Source: Syntrophaceae bacterium UBA1062 (GTDB taxonomy: Bacteria > Desulfobacterota > Desulfomonilia > UBA1062). Taken from it: DNA of 16,151 bases. Positions 7,719 to 16,151 of this stretch are shown piece after piece (the stretch's first letter is position 1; the number at the start of each line of letters is the position of its first letter). Below the pieces are notes generated by a model, which saw only the letters and a list, made by a program, of their open reading frames with translations, had not been told where the DNA came from and did no database searches. A program made the translations under genes and the position numbers. The stretch is taken from NCBI GenBank assembly GCA_002316295.1, contig DCDF01000097.1, positions 1 through 16,151 on the forward strand, written 5' to 3'.

Positions 7719-7760
7719 CTGTTCTCCCTTCCGTATCCTTACTATCTTAGAGCATAGGCT

Positions 7761-7788
7761 ATTATCTGAAAACCAATGATCAAGTCAA
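7761..7788 (-). promoter_or_regulatory. Sigma-70-type promoter for the EF-G-like/repeat protein/mogA operon
   Basis: Read on the minus strand, TTGACT (7788-7783) and GATAAT (7766-7761) are separated by 16 bases and each match the consensus at five of six positions. Transcription would start near 7754, giving a leader of about 35 bases to the ATG at 7718 that contains AAGGGAG. The surrounding 7719-7810 stretch is AT-rich compared with the genes. No other gene sits between 7719 and 7955. Confidence 0.55.
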
Positions 7789-7955
7789 GCCATTGCTGAT
7801 CGGGCGATAATGAAGGATTTCCATGGCATACCCTGGATCGGGCAAGGTCTCCGGTCTCTCGCTCACGGCTCTCACCGGATCACGCTGGAGAAACGCGCAA
7901 GCGGAAGGCCTCAGCTGCGAGGATATCGGGATTGCCCGTTTCTTCCTCTTGATAT

Positions 7956-8909
<954 letters not shown>

Positions 8910-9191
8910 CTTCCCGATTCTCGCGTGCCGTCGTGAAGCCCGATCGAGTCTGCTTTTCGTTGAATTCAGCACAGCCCTCTCACCATCTCCTTGCCGAGTT
9001 TTCATGAGCACATCATAGCCAGGCAGAAGTGAAAATTCGGGTGAATACCAAGTAAAACATAAAAATCAGGGATGGGCGAACCTTCGAGTGGCACCGGGAT
9101 AGAAGAGGCTCTTCTAACCTCTGTGAAGAAACATCTCCGCCTCGACTCCAGGGCGGCCCCGTAAACTCGCTCCGCTCAGTCAGGGAATCCT

Positions 9192-9278
9192 GGGGTCAGG
9201 TCTCAACATTTGACAATATTCCTTGTTGAACATATCTGGTATCTTTTGGGATATTGTCACATGTTGAGACCTGACCCC
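9192..9278. repeat. 87-bp long inverted repeat, REP/MITE-like
   Basis: A 31-base left arm (9192-9222) begins GGGGTCAGGTCTCAACAT. A 31-base right arm (9248-9278) ends ATGTTGAGACCTGACCCC. The arms are complementary at 29 of 31 positions, around a 25-base AT-rich loop. Such an element would fold into a strong cruciform or RNA hairpin on either strand. Palindromes of this type are non-autonomous elements moved by REP-associated tyrosine transposases, and a decayed one lies at 13340-13991. No target duplication is obvious. It could also act as a bidirectional transcript end between holB and the cytochrome gene. Confidence 0.8.
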
Positions 9279-9349
9279 TCCCACACTGACGACCCTCGGG
9301 AAGCCTTTCGACATCCCGGTCCACCCCGCCGGGAGGGTTAAGTGGCCCC

Positions 9350-9370
9350 TGGTTCCCGTTACAGGAACCA
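9350..9370 (-). terminator. Weak hairpin downstream of the cytochrome gene
   Basis: TGGTTCC (9350-9356) and GGAACCA (9364-9370) form a perfect 7-bp stem with a 7-base loop, about 40-60 bases past the cytochrome stop on the minus strand. There is no clear T-run after it, so termination is only a possibility. Confidence 0.3.
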
Positions 9371-9407
9371 AGGCCCGTTTGCCTTTCATCGGAGCCAGCC
9401 GGTCACC

Positions 9408-9863
9408 TCATCTCATCTTGAACTCGAAGTTGTGGCAGTTGTTGCACTGGTTTTCCGAAGGCTTGTGCGCGTGGTGGCAGCTCGAGCAGTCGGGAAAGGG
9501 CATGTGGGAATCGTGGGGGTTGTGCAGGTCGCCGGATGGTGATGGCTCCTTGACGTTTGGGTGGCAACCCGCGCAGACCGCGGTAGGAACGGGCTCCGAG
9601 GGTTTCTCCCCGTGGCACCGGGCGCAGGTTATCCCTGCATCCCGGTGCACCTGCTCCAGTAGCCCTTCCGCCCCAGGCCCCCCCTGAGACCAGGCTGCAT
9701 CCGATGAGGCGAGCATGATCAGCAGCGCCCCGGCCAGGCAGAGGGCTCCGGCCCATCCGAGCTTGCGGGCAATCAGGCATCCGCTCTTCACGCGCGCCTC
9801 CGGTGGTCCTTGCGGGCTGGCTTCATCTCTTGTCCTGCGTGTTCCAGTCAGCGGCGCATCCAT
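9408..9863 (-). CDS. Periplasmic tetrahaem cytochrome c, partner of the flavoprotein
   Basis: Four CxxCH haem sites, C80-A-R-C-H, C97-A-G-C-H, C126-S-S-C-H and C140-N-N-C-H, lie in a small domain with extra His (73, 114, 117, 120, 131, 133) able to give bis-His haems. This resembles the tetrahaem domain fused to flavocytochrome c fumarate reductases, and the separate FccB-like subunit of Wolinella. A hydrophobic signal segment spans about 35-57, with likely cleavage near A-W-S-Q. Two starts are possible. The ATG at 9863 has AAGGG and lies two bases after the flavoprotein stop. The GTG at 9791 has GGAGG five bases upstream and gives a more typical signal peptide (127 residues). The cytochrome probably carries quinol-derived electrons to the flavoprotein. 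Confidence 0.88.
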   Translation of the reverse strand: MDAPLTGTRRTRDEASPQGPPEARVKSGCLIARKLGWAGALCLAGALLIMLASSDAAWSQGGPGAEGLLEQVHRDAGITCARCHGEKPSEPVPTAVCAGCHPNVKEPSPSGDLHNPHDSHMPFPDCSSCHHAHKPSENQCNNCHNFEFKMR

Positions 9864-9865
9864 CG

Positions 9866-11509
9866 TCAGCCCTTCAGCCCGGCAACCCGCTCACCGGCCA
9901 GCCAACCGAACGTGTACGCCCGGCCGTGGCTGATGCCGGTAGTGGTGATGGGGTAGTCGTTGGCGAAGAAGTCCCCTGATGCGTTGCCGGCTGCAAAGAG
10001 GCCGGGGATGGGGTTGCCCTTTGCATCGAGGACCTGCAGCTCGGTGTTGATGCGCAGCCCGTCACAGGTTACCAGCAGGCCCGGACCGGTCTTGGCGGCG
10101 CCGAACGGGGCCTTGGCGATCGCGGTGAGCTTTGCGGGGTCCTTGCCGAAGTCCTCGTCCACGCCCTTTTTGACGAGCTCGTTGTACCGCTTCACCGTGG
10201 CGACAAAGGTGTCCCGCGGCACGCCCATCTTGTCGGCCAACCCTTCGAGGGTGTCAGCCTCTATGATGACGCCCTTGTCCTTGAAGTTCTGGTAGCTCTT
10301 GTCGTTCCAGAGCGGAGGGAGATGCATGTTCTCACAGACCGTGCCCCCGAACTTCTCCTTGTCGGTGTTCCAGTTCGCATCCCAGATGGTCCATTTCTGG
10401 CCGCCCGGCTGCTTCATATCCTGGTTCGCGGTGTACCCGAAGGGAGCGTCCTCGTTGGCATAGCGCTCGCCCAGCTGGTTGATGTACAGGAACGGCTGGC
10501 GCGCGAGGCTCACCACCTTGCTTGTGTAGCCGCCCGGCAGGGAGGTGAAGCCGTCCCAGAGCATGGGGCAGTCGGCCTCCTGCTTCACGCCCCCGACCCA
10601 CATGCCCATGAGGATGCCGTCACCGGTATTGGATTCCTCCGGGTAGGCGTGTCCGACCACGCGCAGGGCGCGGGGCGAGTACTTCGCCTGCATCTCCGGG
10701 TTGTTGACGTAGCAGCCCGTGCAGATGATCACGCCTTTCCTGGCATCGATCCGTATGTAGCCTTCCTTTCCTTTGGCGATCACGCCGGTCACCTTGCCTT
10801 TGCCTCCCTTGCGGATCAGCTGAACGGCTGGGGTTTCATAGAGCATCTCGACGCCTTTTGCCTTCACGTTCTTCTCGATCATGCTGCACAGCGTAAAGTT
10901 CCAGCCCGGCAGGAACTGGACGGCGAGGGGGAACTCGGTGTAGGGCCAGTACGACTTGTTGTTCGTGTCCAGCATATACTTGATACCGGCGGCATCGGCC
11001 ATGTCGAGCAGCCTGTCCATCACCCGCCCGCTCTCGTCCATCCAGAGCTTTATGAGCCTCGGGTTGGGGTGATAGGCGCCGAAGCGCATTGCCTCGGCCA
11101 GGACCTTGTCCTTGGGTACCTCCACGTTCATTGCCTTGTGCAGGCGGTCGCCGATCGAGGCGTTCCACCCGCCGTGATAGGTAAAGGTGTTCCTCTTCTC
11201 GAGCAGTACGACCTTGGCCCCCTTGTCGGCGGCTGCATAGGCAGCGCACAACCCGGCCAGCCCGGCGCCCAGTACGACTACATCGGCAGATTTTTTCGTC
11301 TTGATCTGGCTGTCGGGGATCGGGGCCGGCGGGTTCTCGAACGAGTACTTCCCGCCTTTGGCCTGCGAATCGCCGCCCGGCGCTGCGGCACCCTGGGCGG
11401 CCTTGGGGGCGACCCCGCCCACTCCCACAACCAGCCCTGCAGCACCGGCTGCCAGGGATCCCTTCAGGAAGTTTCGGCGTCCTTCATCACACCCGTTTTT
11501 CTTTTTCAT
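9866..11509 (-). CDS. Tat-exported FAD-dependent reductase (fumarate-reductase flavoprotein superfamily)
   Basis: This 547-residue protein starts at the ATG at 11509, with GGAGG six bases upstream; an upstream in-frame ATG at 11578 overlaps the sigma-54 promoter and is rejected. A twin-arginine signal G-R11-R12-N-F-L-K is followed by an Ala/Gly/Val-rich stretch, so the folded flavoprotein is exported. The FAD Rossmann motif G-A-G-L-A-G is at 81-86 with the ribose-binding Glu at 104. The C-terminal FAD segment G-L-F-A-A-G is near 503-508. Fumarate reductases then have H-G-A-N-R-L-G-G-N-A; here the segment reads S-H-G-R-A-Y-T-F-G (527-535). It therefore belongs to the broad group of anaerobic respiratory reductases, with an unknown, probably unsaturated, acceptor. 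It is paired with the tetrahaem cytochrome. Confidence 0.9.
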   Translation of the reverse strand: MKKKNGCDEGRRNFLKGSLAAGAAGLVVGVGGVAPKAAQGAAAPGGDSQAKGGKYSFENPPAPIPDSQIKTKKSADVVVLGAGLAGLCAAYAAADKGAKVVLLEKRNTFTYHGGWNASIGDRLHKAMNVEVPKDKVLAEAMRFGAYHPNPRLIKLWMDESGRVMDRLLDMADAAGIKYMLDTNNKSYWPYTEFPLAVQFLPGWNFTLCSMIEKNVKAKGVEMLYETPAVQLIRKGGKGKVTGVIAKGKEGYIRIDARKGVIICTGCYVNNPEMQAKYSPRALRVVGHAYPEESNTGDGILMGMWVGGVKQEADCPMLWDGFTSLPGGYTSKVVSLARQPFLYINQLGERYANEDAPFGYTANQDMKQPGGQKWTIWDANWNTDKEKFGGTVCENMHLPPLWNDKSYQNFKDKGVIIEADTLEGLADKMGVPRDTFVATVKRYNELVKKGVDEDFGKDPAKLTAIAKAPFGAAKTGPGLLVTCDGLRINTELQVLDAKGNPIPGLFAAGNASGDFFANDYPITTTGISHGRAYTFGWLAGERVAGLKG

Positions 11510-11515
11510 GCAGTA

Positions 11516-11520
11516 CCTCC
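11516..11520 (-). promoter_or_regulatory. Ribosome binding site fixing the flavoprotein start
   Basis: GGAGG on the minus strand lies six bases before the ATG at 11509 and directly precedes a canonical twin-arginine signal peptide. This settles the start against the longer open frame. Confidence 0.8.
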
Positions 11521-11561
11521 GTTTTTTGGTTTTGGAGAAGATGTGCCCCGCCAGGCGTATT

Positions 11562-11577
11562 TGCCACACGCGTGCCA
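11562..11577 (-). promoter_or_regulatory. Sigma-54 (-24/-12) promoter of the flavoprotein-cytochrome operon
   Basis: On the minus strand the sequence reads TGGCACG-N4-TGGCA. The sigma-54 consensus is TGGCACG-N4-TTGCA, so every conserved base is present except one T in the -12 element, and the GG and GC doublets have the required spacing. Transcription would start about 12 bases past the GC, near 11551, leaving a leader of some 40 bases before the ATG at 11509. The divergent neighbouring gene encodes a sigma-54 activator, which makes chance unlikely. Confidence 0.8.
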
Positions 11578-11628
11578 TGAATTATATTCAGATAATTCAA
11601 GCGCATAGACAGATCGTGGAGTGAAAAG

Positions 11629-11668
11629 TGCCACATTTGGCAAAAATAAAGTGGCGTATCCGGCACTT
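11629..11668. promoter_or_regulatory. Two palindromic sites, probable enhancer (UAS) for the sigma-54 activator
   Basis: Site one is TGCCA-CATT-TGGCA (11629-11642). Site two is TGGCG-TATC-CGGCA (11652-11665), extended by AAG and CTT into a 20-bp dyad at 11649-11668. Both fit TGsCr-N4-yGGCA, and their centres are 23 bp apart, close to two helical turns. They lie about 60 and 83 bp upstream of the -24 element, the usual enhancer distance, and also just before the activator gene, so autoregulation is possible. A further CCACTTT at 11691-11697 echoes the AAAGTG flank. Confidence 0.65.
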
Positions 11669-11716
11669 ATGTGTTACGGTGTCAAATATTCCACTTTAGC
11701 ATCATGGAGAGGCATC

Positions 11717-13264
<1,548 letters not shown>

Positions 13265-13339
13265 TCCGCAGGAGGGGCCAAGGGGACGGCCATGAGTAAT
13301 TAACTTGCCTGGCAATTCCGAAGGCGGTATCCTGCCACC

Positions 13340-13991
13340 ATGCCGGGGGGATCGAGAATAGACGCGGCAGGAGCGTTGCACCATATCATTGTCCGCGGAG
13401 AGCGCCGGGAGATCTTTGCCGGAGATGACGACCGCGACGATTTCCTCCGCCGCCTGGGCGCTGATGCCCAACCACGTCCACCTTCTCATAAGGACCGGAG
13501 ACGTTCCCATAGCCACGCTCATGCGGAGGCTCCTGACCGGGTATGCTGTGCGTTTCAACCGGAAGTATAGGCGTCACGGGAGCCTGTTCCAGAACCGCTA
13601 CAAGTCGATACTCTGCCAGGAAGAGCCCTACCTGCTGGAGCTGGTGCGCTACATTCACCTCAATCCGCTCAGGGCGGGGATAGTCGGTGGTATGCCAGAG
13701 CTCGATGCATACCCCTACACCAGCCACAGCGCGATCATGGGAAGGAGCACTAAGTCGTGGCAGGACACGTACTTTGTGCCGGCGCACTTTGCAAAGGCTG
13801 TTGACAGGGGCAGGGAGCTCTACCGGGAGTACGTTGAGCAGGGTGTTGGGAGGGGGAGGCCAGATCTGGTAGGCGGAGGGTTTCGCCGGAGCTCCGGATC
13901 GTGGATCGAGCCGGCTGGTGAGAACCGGGTCCGTCCCCTACCGGTTTCCGGCCTGTGCCCCGAGTGTCAGAAGCGCTTCGAAGAAGAATAA
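13340..13991 (+). pseudogene. REP-associated tyrosine transposase (RAYT, Y1/IS200-like), frameshifted and truncated
   Basis: The first frame (13340 to about 13453) gives the RAYT N-terminus R-I-D-A-A-G-A-L-H-H-I-I-V-R-G ending D-D-F-L-R-R-L. The match then resumes in another frame near 13452 with A-W-A-L-M-P-N-H-V-H-L-L, which carries the HUH metal motif. About 14 residues that normally join these parts are missing, so an internal deletion of some 40 bases that is not a multiple of three broke the gene. The R-Y-I-H-L-N-P-L-R-A-G segment with the putative catalytic Tyr and R-P-D-L-V-G-G-G follow. The usual C-terminal tail is replaced by an unrelated stretch ending C-P-E-C-Q-K-R-F. RAYTs cut single-stranded DNA at REP hairpins. 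This copy should be inactive. Confidence 0.85.
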
Positions 13992-14443
13992 TGGCCTGAT
14001 CCCCACCTGAGGGCTGAGCTCTGCCGTAATTGCGGAAATTCTTGGGGCACTCCCTTGCCTGCCGAGTCTAGGAGTCGACAGCGTTCTCTCGCCTGCCTGC
14101 TCTTGGCCGCTTGCCTCATCCCTTAAGGAGATCTTCATCACCTTCACCATCGTCCATTGCCGTCCCGGGAACTGGAGGCAAGGCCGGAAGATCGATGAGG
14201 CCGCACCTTGGTGAAGGTCTTGAGCAGGCCGGTGCCGTCCTCCTCGATCATACGTCTACGGCCCCCTGTCGCGGCCTTTCAGCGGCCAGAGAATTTTGGG
14301 CCGGCTTCGGGACTCATAGTGATCTTTTGACTTGCCATAAGGGCTGTTGATTCTATACACTTGCCGGTAAGGTATTATCGTCGGGAGAGAAATTTGGCAA
14401 ATCCGGCAACAGCAATAGTCGTCATCAAACAGAAGCTCTATTG
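13992..14443. other. Degraded non-coding stretch after the transposase
   Basis: No convincing intact gene is visible. Short open frames on both strands lack RBSs and recognisable content. The transposase frame continues past its TAA into a second C-x-x-C (C-R-N-C), so a Cys4 zinc-ribbon-like fragment may have been split here. Toward the end are two related elements, CTTGCCATAAGG (14331-14342) and CTTGCCGGTAAGG (14360-14372). The second is nearly palindromic, and both lie in an AT-rich, promoter-like patch. Confidence 0.5.
14331..14372. promoter_or_regulatory. Pair of CTTGCC-TAAGG elements in an AT-rich patch, possible operator/promoter
   Basis: CTTGCCATAAGG and CTTGCCGGTAAGG are 29 bases apart and share ACTTGCC and TAAGG. 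The second is a 10/12 palindrome (CTTGCC/GGTAAG). TTGACT at 14327, TATACA at 14354 and TATTAT at 14373 are promoter-like, but no pair has ideal spacing. The arrangement resembles autoregulated small operons such as toxin-antitoxin loci. It lies about 70 bases before the small ORF at 14444. Confidence 0.25.
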
Positions 14444-14584
14444 ATGAAGGACTTCGATGAACTCATTCGTAAGGCACGCAAACAAGAGGGGCAGGCCGGA
14501 TCACTGCAACCGGATCTTGCCAGTGGCGGCAAGCGTGCATCGAACGCGGCGAGGTCCCGCGATGTGCCTGTTATGAAGACCTAA
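14444..14584 (+). CDS. Possible 46-residue ORF, perhaps an antitoxin remnant
   Basis: The ORF opens M-K-D-F-D-E-L-I-R-K-A-R-K-Q and then A-G-S-L-Q-P-D-L-A-S. This start loosely recalls the short helical N-terminus of some small type II antitoxins. The rest (S-G-G-K-R-A-S-N-A-A-R-S-R) looks degraded, and no toxin gene follows. There is no good Shine-Dalgarno. If real it would probably be a DNA-binding or intrinsically disordered fragment; it may equally be chance. No function is assigned. Confidence 0.22.
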   Translation: MKDFDELIRKARKQEGQAGSLQPDLASGGKRASNAARSRDVPVMKT

Positions 14585-14686
14585 GAGTGCGTAGATGCCT
14601 TCCTGAGCAAAGCTGGTGACGACATGCAGGCGGGTGCAGGCGTACCGGCAGCGCTCGTCGATATCCGCCGGTGAGGCCCTGGATGA

Positions 14687-14708
14687 TGGTGAATTCTGTT
14701 GGTGAATT
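14687..14708 (+). repeat. Short direct repeat upstream of the antiporter
   Basis: TGGTGAATT occurs at 14687-14695 and again at 14700-14708, an offset of 13 bases. It lies 35-57 bases before the antiporter ATG and could be a small duplication or a tandem regulator site. Nothing else is recognisable between 14585 and 14743. Confidence 0.4.
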
Positions 14709-14743
14709 TGGATGCGCTCAATTGCAGGAGCTAGAGACAACCC

Positions 14744-16151
14744 ATGGACGTCATATATGTTGTTGGACCGCTGATTCTGATCGCTGTCGTTCTGGCGGCG
14801 GTATGGCTCGATCGATGGAGTGTGCCGGTCATTCTGATCGCCCTGTGCGCAGGGATTGTCTCCGGCAGTGATGTCCTCAATCTCTGGTACTTCGACGACA
14901 TCGAGCTTGCCAACAAGGTCGCCAATCTCGCCTTGGTGTTCATTCTGTTTCAAGGAGGCTTTTCGACCAGGCGGTCGGACTTCAAGGATGTTGCCTTGCC
15001 GGCAGGCGGACTGGCCACGTGGGGTGTTGTCCTGACTGCAGCTGCAACCTTCAGCGTTTTATATACACTTCTTGGCTGGCCCCTTGAAAAGGCATTGTTG
15101 CTCGCGGTCATTATCTCGTCTACCGACGCAGCCGCTATCTTCTCGATTCTTCGACGGAAGCCTCTGCAGAAACGAGTGACATCGATTACCGAAATCGAAA
15201 GCGCCACCAACGACCCGATGGCGATCATCCTCACCGTGGCGGCGATCGGCGTGCTCACTTCCGCTCATTCGGCGTGGTTGATGACGGGGATTGTCTTTGT
15301 CTGGAAATTCACCGTAGCGCCGCTGGTGGGGTGGCTGCTGGCGCGCGGGGCGTTGTGGCTGTTCAATCGTCTCAGCCTTCAAGACCGCGGCCATTATTAT
15401 GTTCTATCATTGGGGATCGTGCTCCTCGTGTATGGAGTTGCAGAATCGATCAAAACCAGCGGGATGCTGGCGGTCTTCATCGCCGGCTATATCATGGGCA
15501 ACAGACCTTTCGTCCACAAACAGGGGGTGGCGAATTTCTCGGCGGCTCTCGCAACAGTGGCCAACATCGGAATGTTCGTGTTGCTGGGTCTTCAAGTCTT
15601 CCCTCACCAATGGGCGGAACTATGGCACGAAGGAATCATCCTCTTTGCGGTCTTGACCTTCATCGCACGCCCGTTTGCGGTCGGGCTCGGCACAGTAAGG
15701 ATGGGCCTGAAGTGGAAGGAAAAGATCTTCATAGCCTGGGCAGGGCTCAGGGGCTCGGTTCCGGTCATTCTGGCCACCTATCCTGCGGCGGCGGGCATGG
15801 CTATTGGTCAAGAGGTGTTCAATCTGGTGTTCTTTGCCGTTCTTCTGTCGATCGGTGTGCAGGGGAGCACCCTGGGGGTGTTTGCGAGATGGCTCGGTCT
15901 GGTCCGCCCCTTGCGCCCCACGCCTCTATTCAATCTCGAGCTCGTGACCATGAGCGACAGCGACTACGATTTGATCGTGGTCGATCTTCCCGGCCCTGAA
16001 GGCGCACCCGGTGCGACCATCGCCGATCTGCCGCTGCCACCCGGTGCGGTGATCACCTTGATCACACGCGGAAGAGAATTGATTATTCCGAAAGGGTCGA
16101 CGCAGTTGCGCGGGTGGGACCAAGTTACCGTTCTTGCCCATGCGAGCGAGG
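14744..16151 (+). CDS. CPA1 potassium/proton antiporter, NhaP2/CvrA type (3' end beyond window)
   Basis: This open frame of 469 complete codons runs off the window edge. Multiple hydrophobic spans cover about residues 1-390. The CPA1 K+/H+ antiporter motifs are clear: S-S-T-D-A-A-A-I-F-S-I-L (125-136), E-S-A-T-N-D-P (152-158, with the ion-binding Asp), and W-A-G-L-R-G-S-V-P-V-I-L. After the membrane part comes an RCK_C/TrkA_C-like domain (G-R-E-L-I-I-P-K-G and G-W-D-Q-V-T-V-L-A), a nucleotide- or ion-sensing regulatory module. The related E. coli protein is about 578 residues, so roughly 100 are missing. It exchanges cytoplasmic K+ (or Na+) for protons across the inner membrane. AGGAG lies 13 bases before the ATG, rather far. 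Codon use appears richer in T-ending codons than in the genes at left. Confidence 0.9.
   Translation, partial: MDVIYVVGPLILIAVVLAAVWLDRWSVPVILIALCAGIVSGSDVLNLWYFDDIELANKVANLALVFILFQGGFSTRRSDFKDVALPAGGLATWGVVLTAAATFSVLYTLLGWPLEKALLLAVIISSTDAAAIFSILRRKPLQKRVTSITEIESATNDPMAIILTVAAIGVLTSAHSAWLMTGIVFVWKFTVAPLVGWLLARGALWLFNRLSLQDRGHYYVLSLGIVLLVYGVAESIKTSGMLAVFIAGYIMGNRPFVHKQGVANFSAALATVANIGMFVLLGLQVFPHQWAELWHEGIILFAVLTFIARPFAVGLGTVRMGLKWKEKIFIAWAGLRGSVPVILATYPAAAGMAIGQEVFNLVFFAVLLSIGVQGSTLGVFARWLGLVRPLRPTPLFNLELVTMSDSDYDLIVVDLPGPEGAPGATIADLPLPPGAVITLITRGRELIIPKGSTQLRGWDQVTVLAHASE

Larger units (their letters stand above)
8910..9407. other. Non-coding stretch between holB and the cytochrome gene
   Basis: No convincing gene was found in these 498 bases. 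They hold a 15-bp palindrome AGAAGAG-G-CTCTTCT (9101-9115), the 87-bp long inverted repeat described separately, and a small hairpin near the end of the cytochrome gene. Open frames here lack RBSs and family-like composition. The stretch separates two blocks of unrelated function and looks like a mobile-repeat insertion zone. Confidence 0.6.

Noticed and set aside
9180..9389. Minus-strand open frame spanning the inverted repeat
   Set aside because: It is made largely of the two repeat arms and has no RBS, so it is explained by the repeat.
10322..11608. Long open frame on the + strand antisense to the flavoprotein gene
   Set aside because: It mirrors the third-position GC bias of the real gene, lacks family motifs and a Shine-Dalgarno, and is rich in His, Leu, Val and Gly as expected for antisense of GC-rich coding DNA.
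11619..11633. Second sigma-54 promoter ending in the first palindrome (GTGCCA) on the minus strand
   Set aside because: The -12 GC element is absent at the required spacing, while 11562-11577 fits far better.
14501..14953. Minus-strand open frame overlapping the start of the antiporter
   Set aside because: Much of it is antisense to the antiporter N-terminus, and the remainder shows no recognisable domain.

Overview
The window is GC-rich bacterial DNA with tightly packed, RBS-led genes. The order site-2 protease / trpS / scpA / scpB, a sigma-54 enhancer-binding protein, a Tat-exported flavoprotein with a multihaem cytochrome, and a PhcB-type methyltransferase together suggest an anaerobic or facultative member of the former Deltaproteobacteria (Desulfobacterota), perhaps a syntrophic or sulfate-reducing relative. 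That placement is an inference from gene order and gene content. No rRNA or tRNA gene was seen to anchor it.

Layout. Bases 1-2996 (+ strand) hold a housekeeping operon: an M50 site-2 protease, tryptophanyl-tRNA synthetase, and the condensin kleisin and winged-helix subunits ScpA and ScpB. It converges with a minus-strand gene (3077-4525) that fuses an N-terminal PilZ domain to a PhcB-like SAM methyltransferase and starts at TTG behind a very strong Shine-Dalgarno. Next is a minus-strand overlapping operon (4719-7718): an EF-G-like GTPase with degenerate GTPase motifs, a small alpha-helical repeat protein, and MogA/MoaB. It has its own sigma-70-like promoter. DNA polymerase III delta-prime (holB) is divergent from it at 7956-8909.

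Bases 8910-9407 carry no gene but contain an 87-bp, almost perfect long inverted repeat of REP/MITE type. Bases 9408-13264 form a self-contained respiratory module. A Tat-exported flavoprotein reductase and a tetrahaem cytochrome c are transcribed leftward, and a GAF-AAA+-Fis enhancer-binding protein is transcribed rightward. The shared intergenic region holds a good -24/-12 (sigma-54) promoter and two related palindromes at enhancer distance. The likely working model is that the GAF domain senses a substrate, the regulator activates the sigma-54 promoter, and the flavoprotein reduces the substrate in the periplasm with electrons from the cytochrome. The flavoprotein lacks the C-terminal sequence pattern of true fumarate reductases, so its substrate is open.

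Bases 13265-14743 are a decayed mobile region: a REP-associated tyrosine transposase (RAYT) with an internal deletion and frameshift and a replaced C-terminus, then about 750 bases with no convincing intact gene and one doubtful small ORF. From 14744 to the window edge runs a CPA1 K+/H+ antiporter (NhaP2/CvrA type) that continues beyond the window. The strongest candidates for something undescribed are the PilZ-PhcB fusion and the sigma-54-controlled flavoprotein/cytochrome module.
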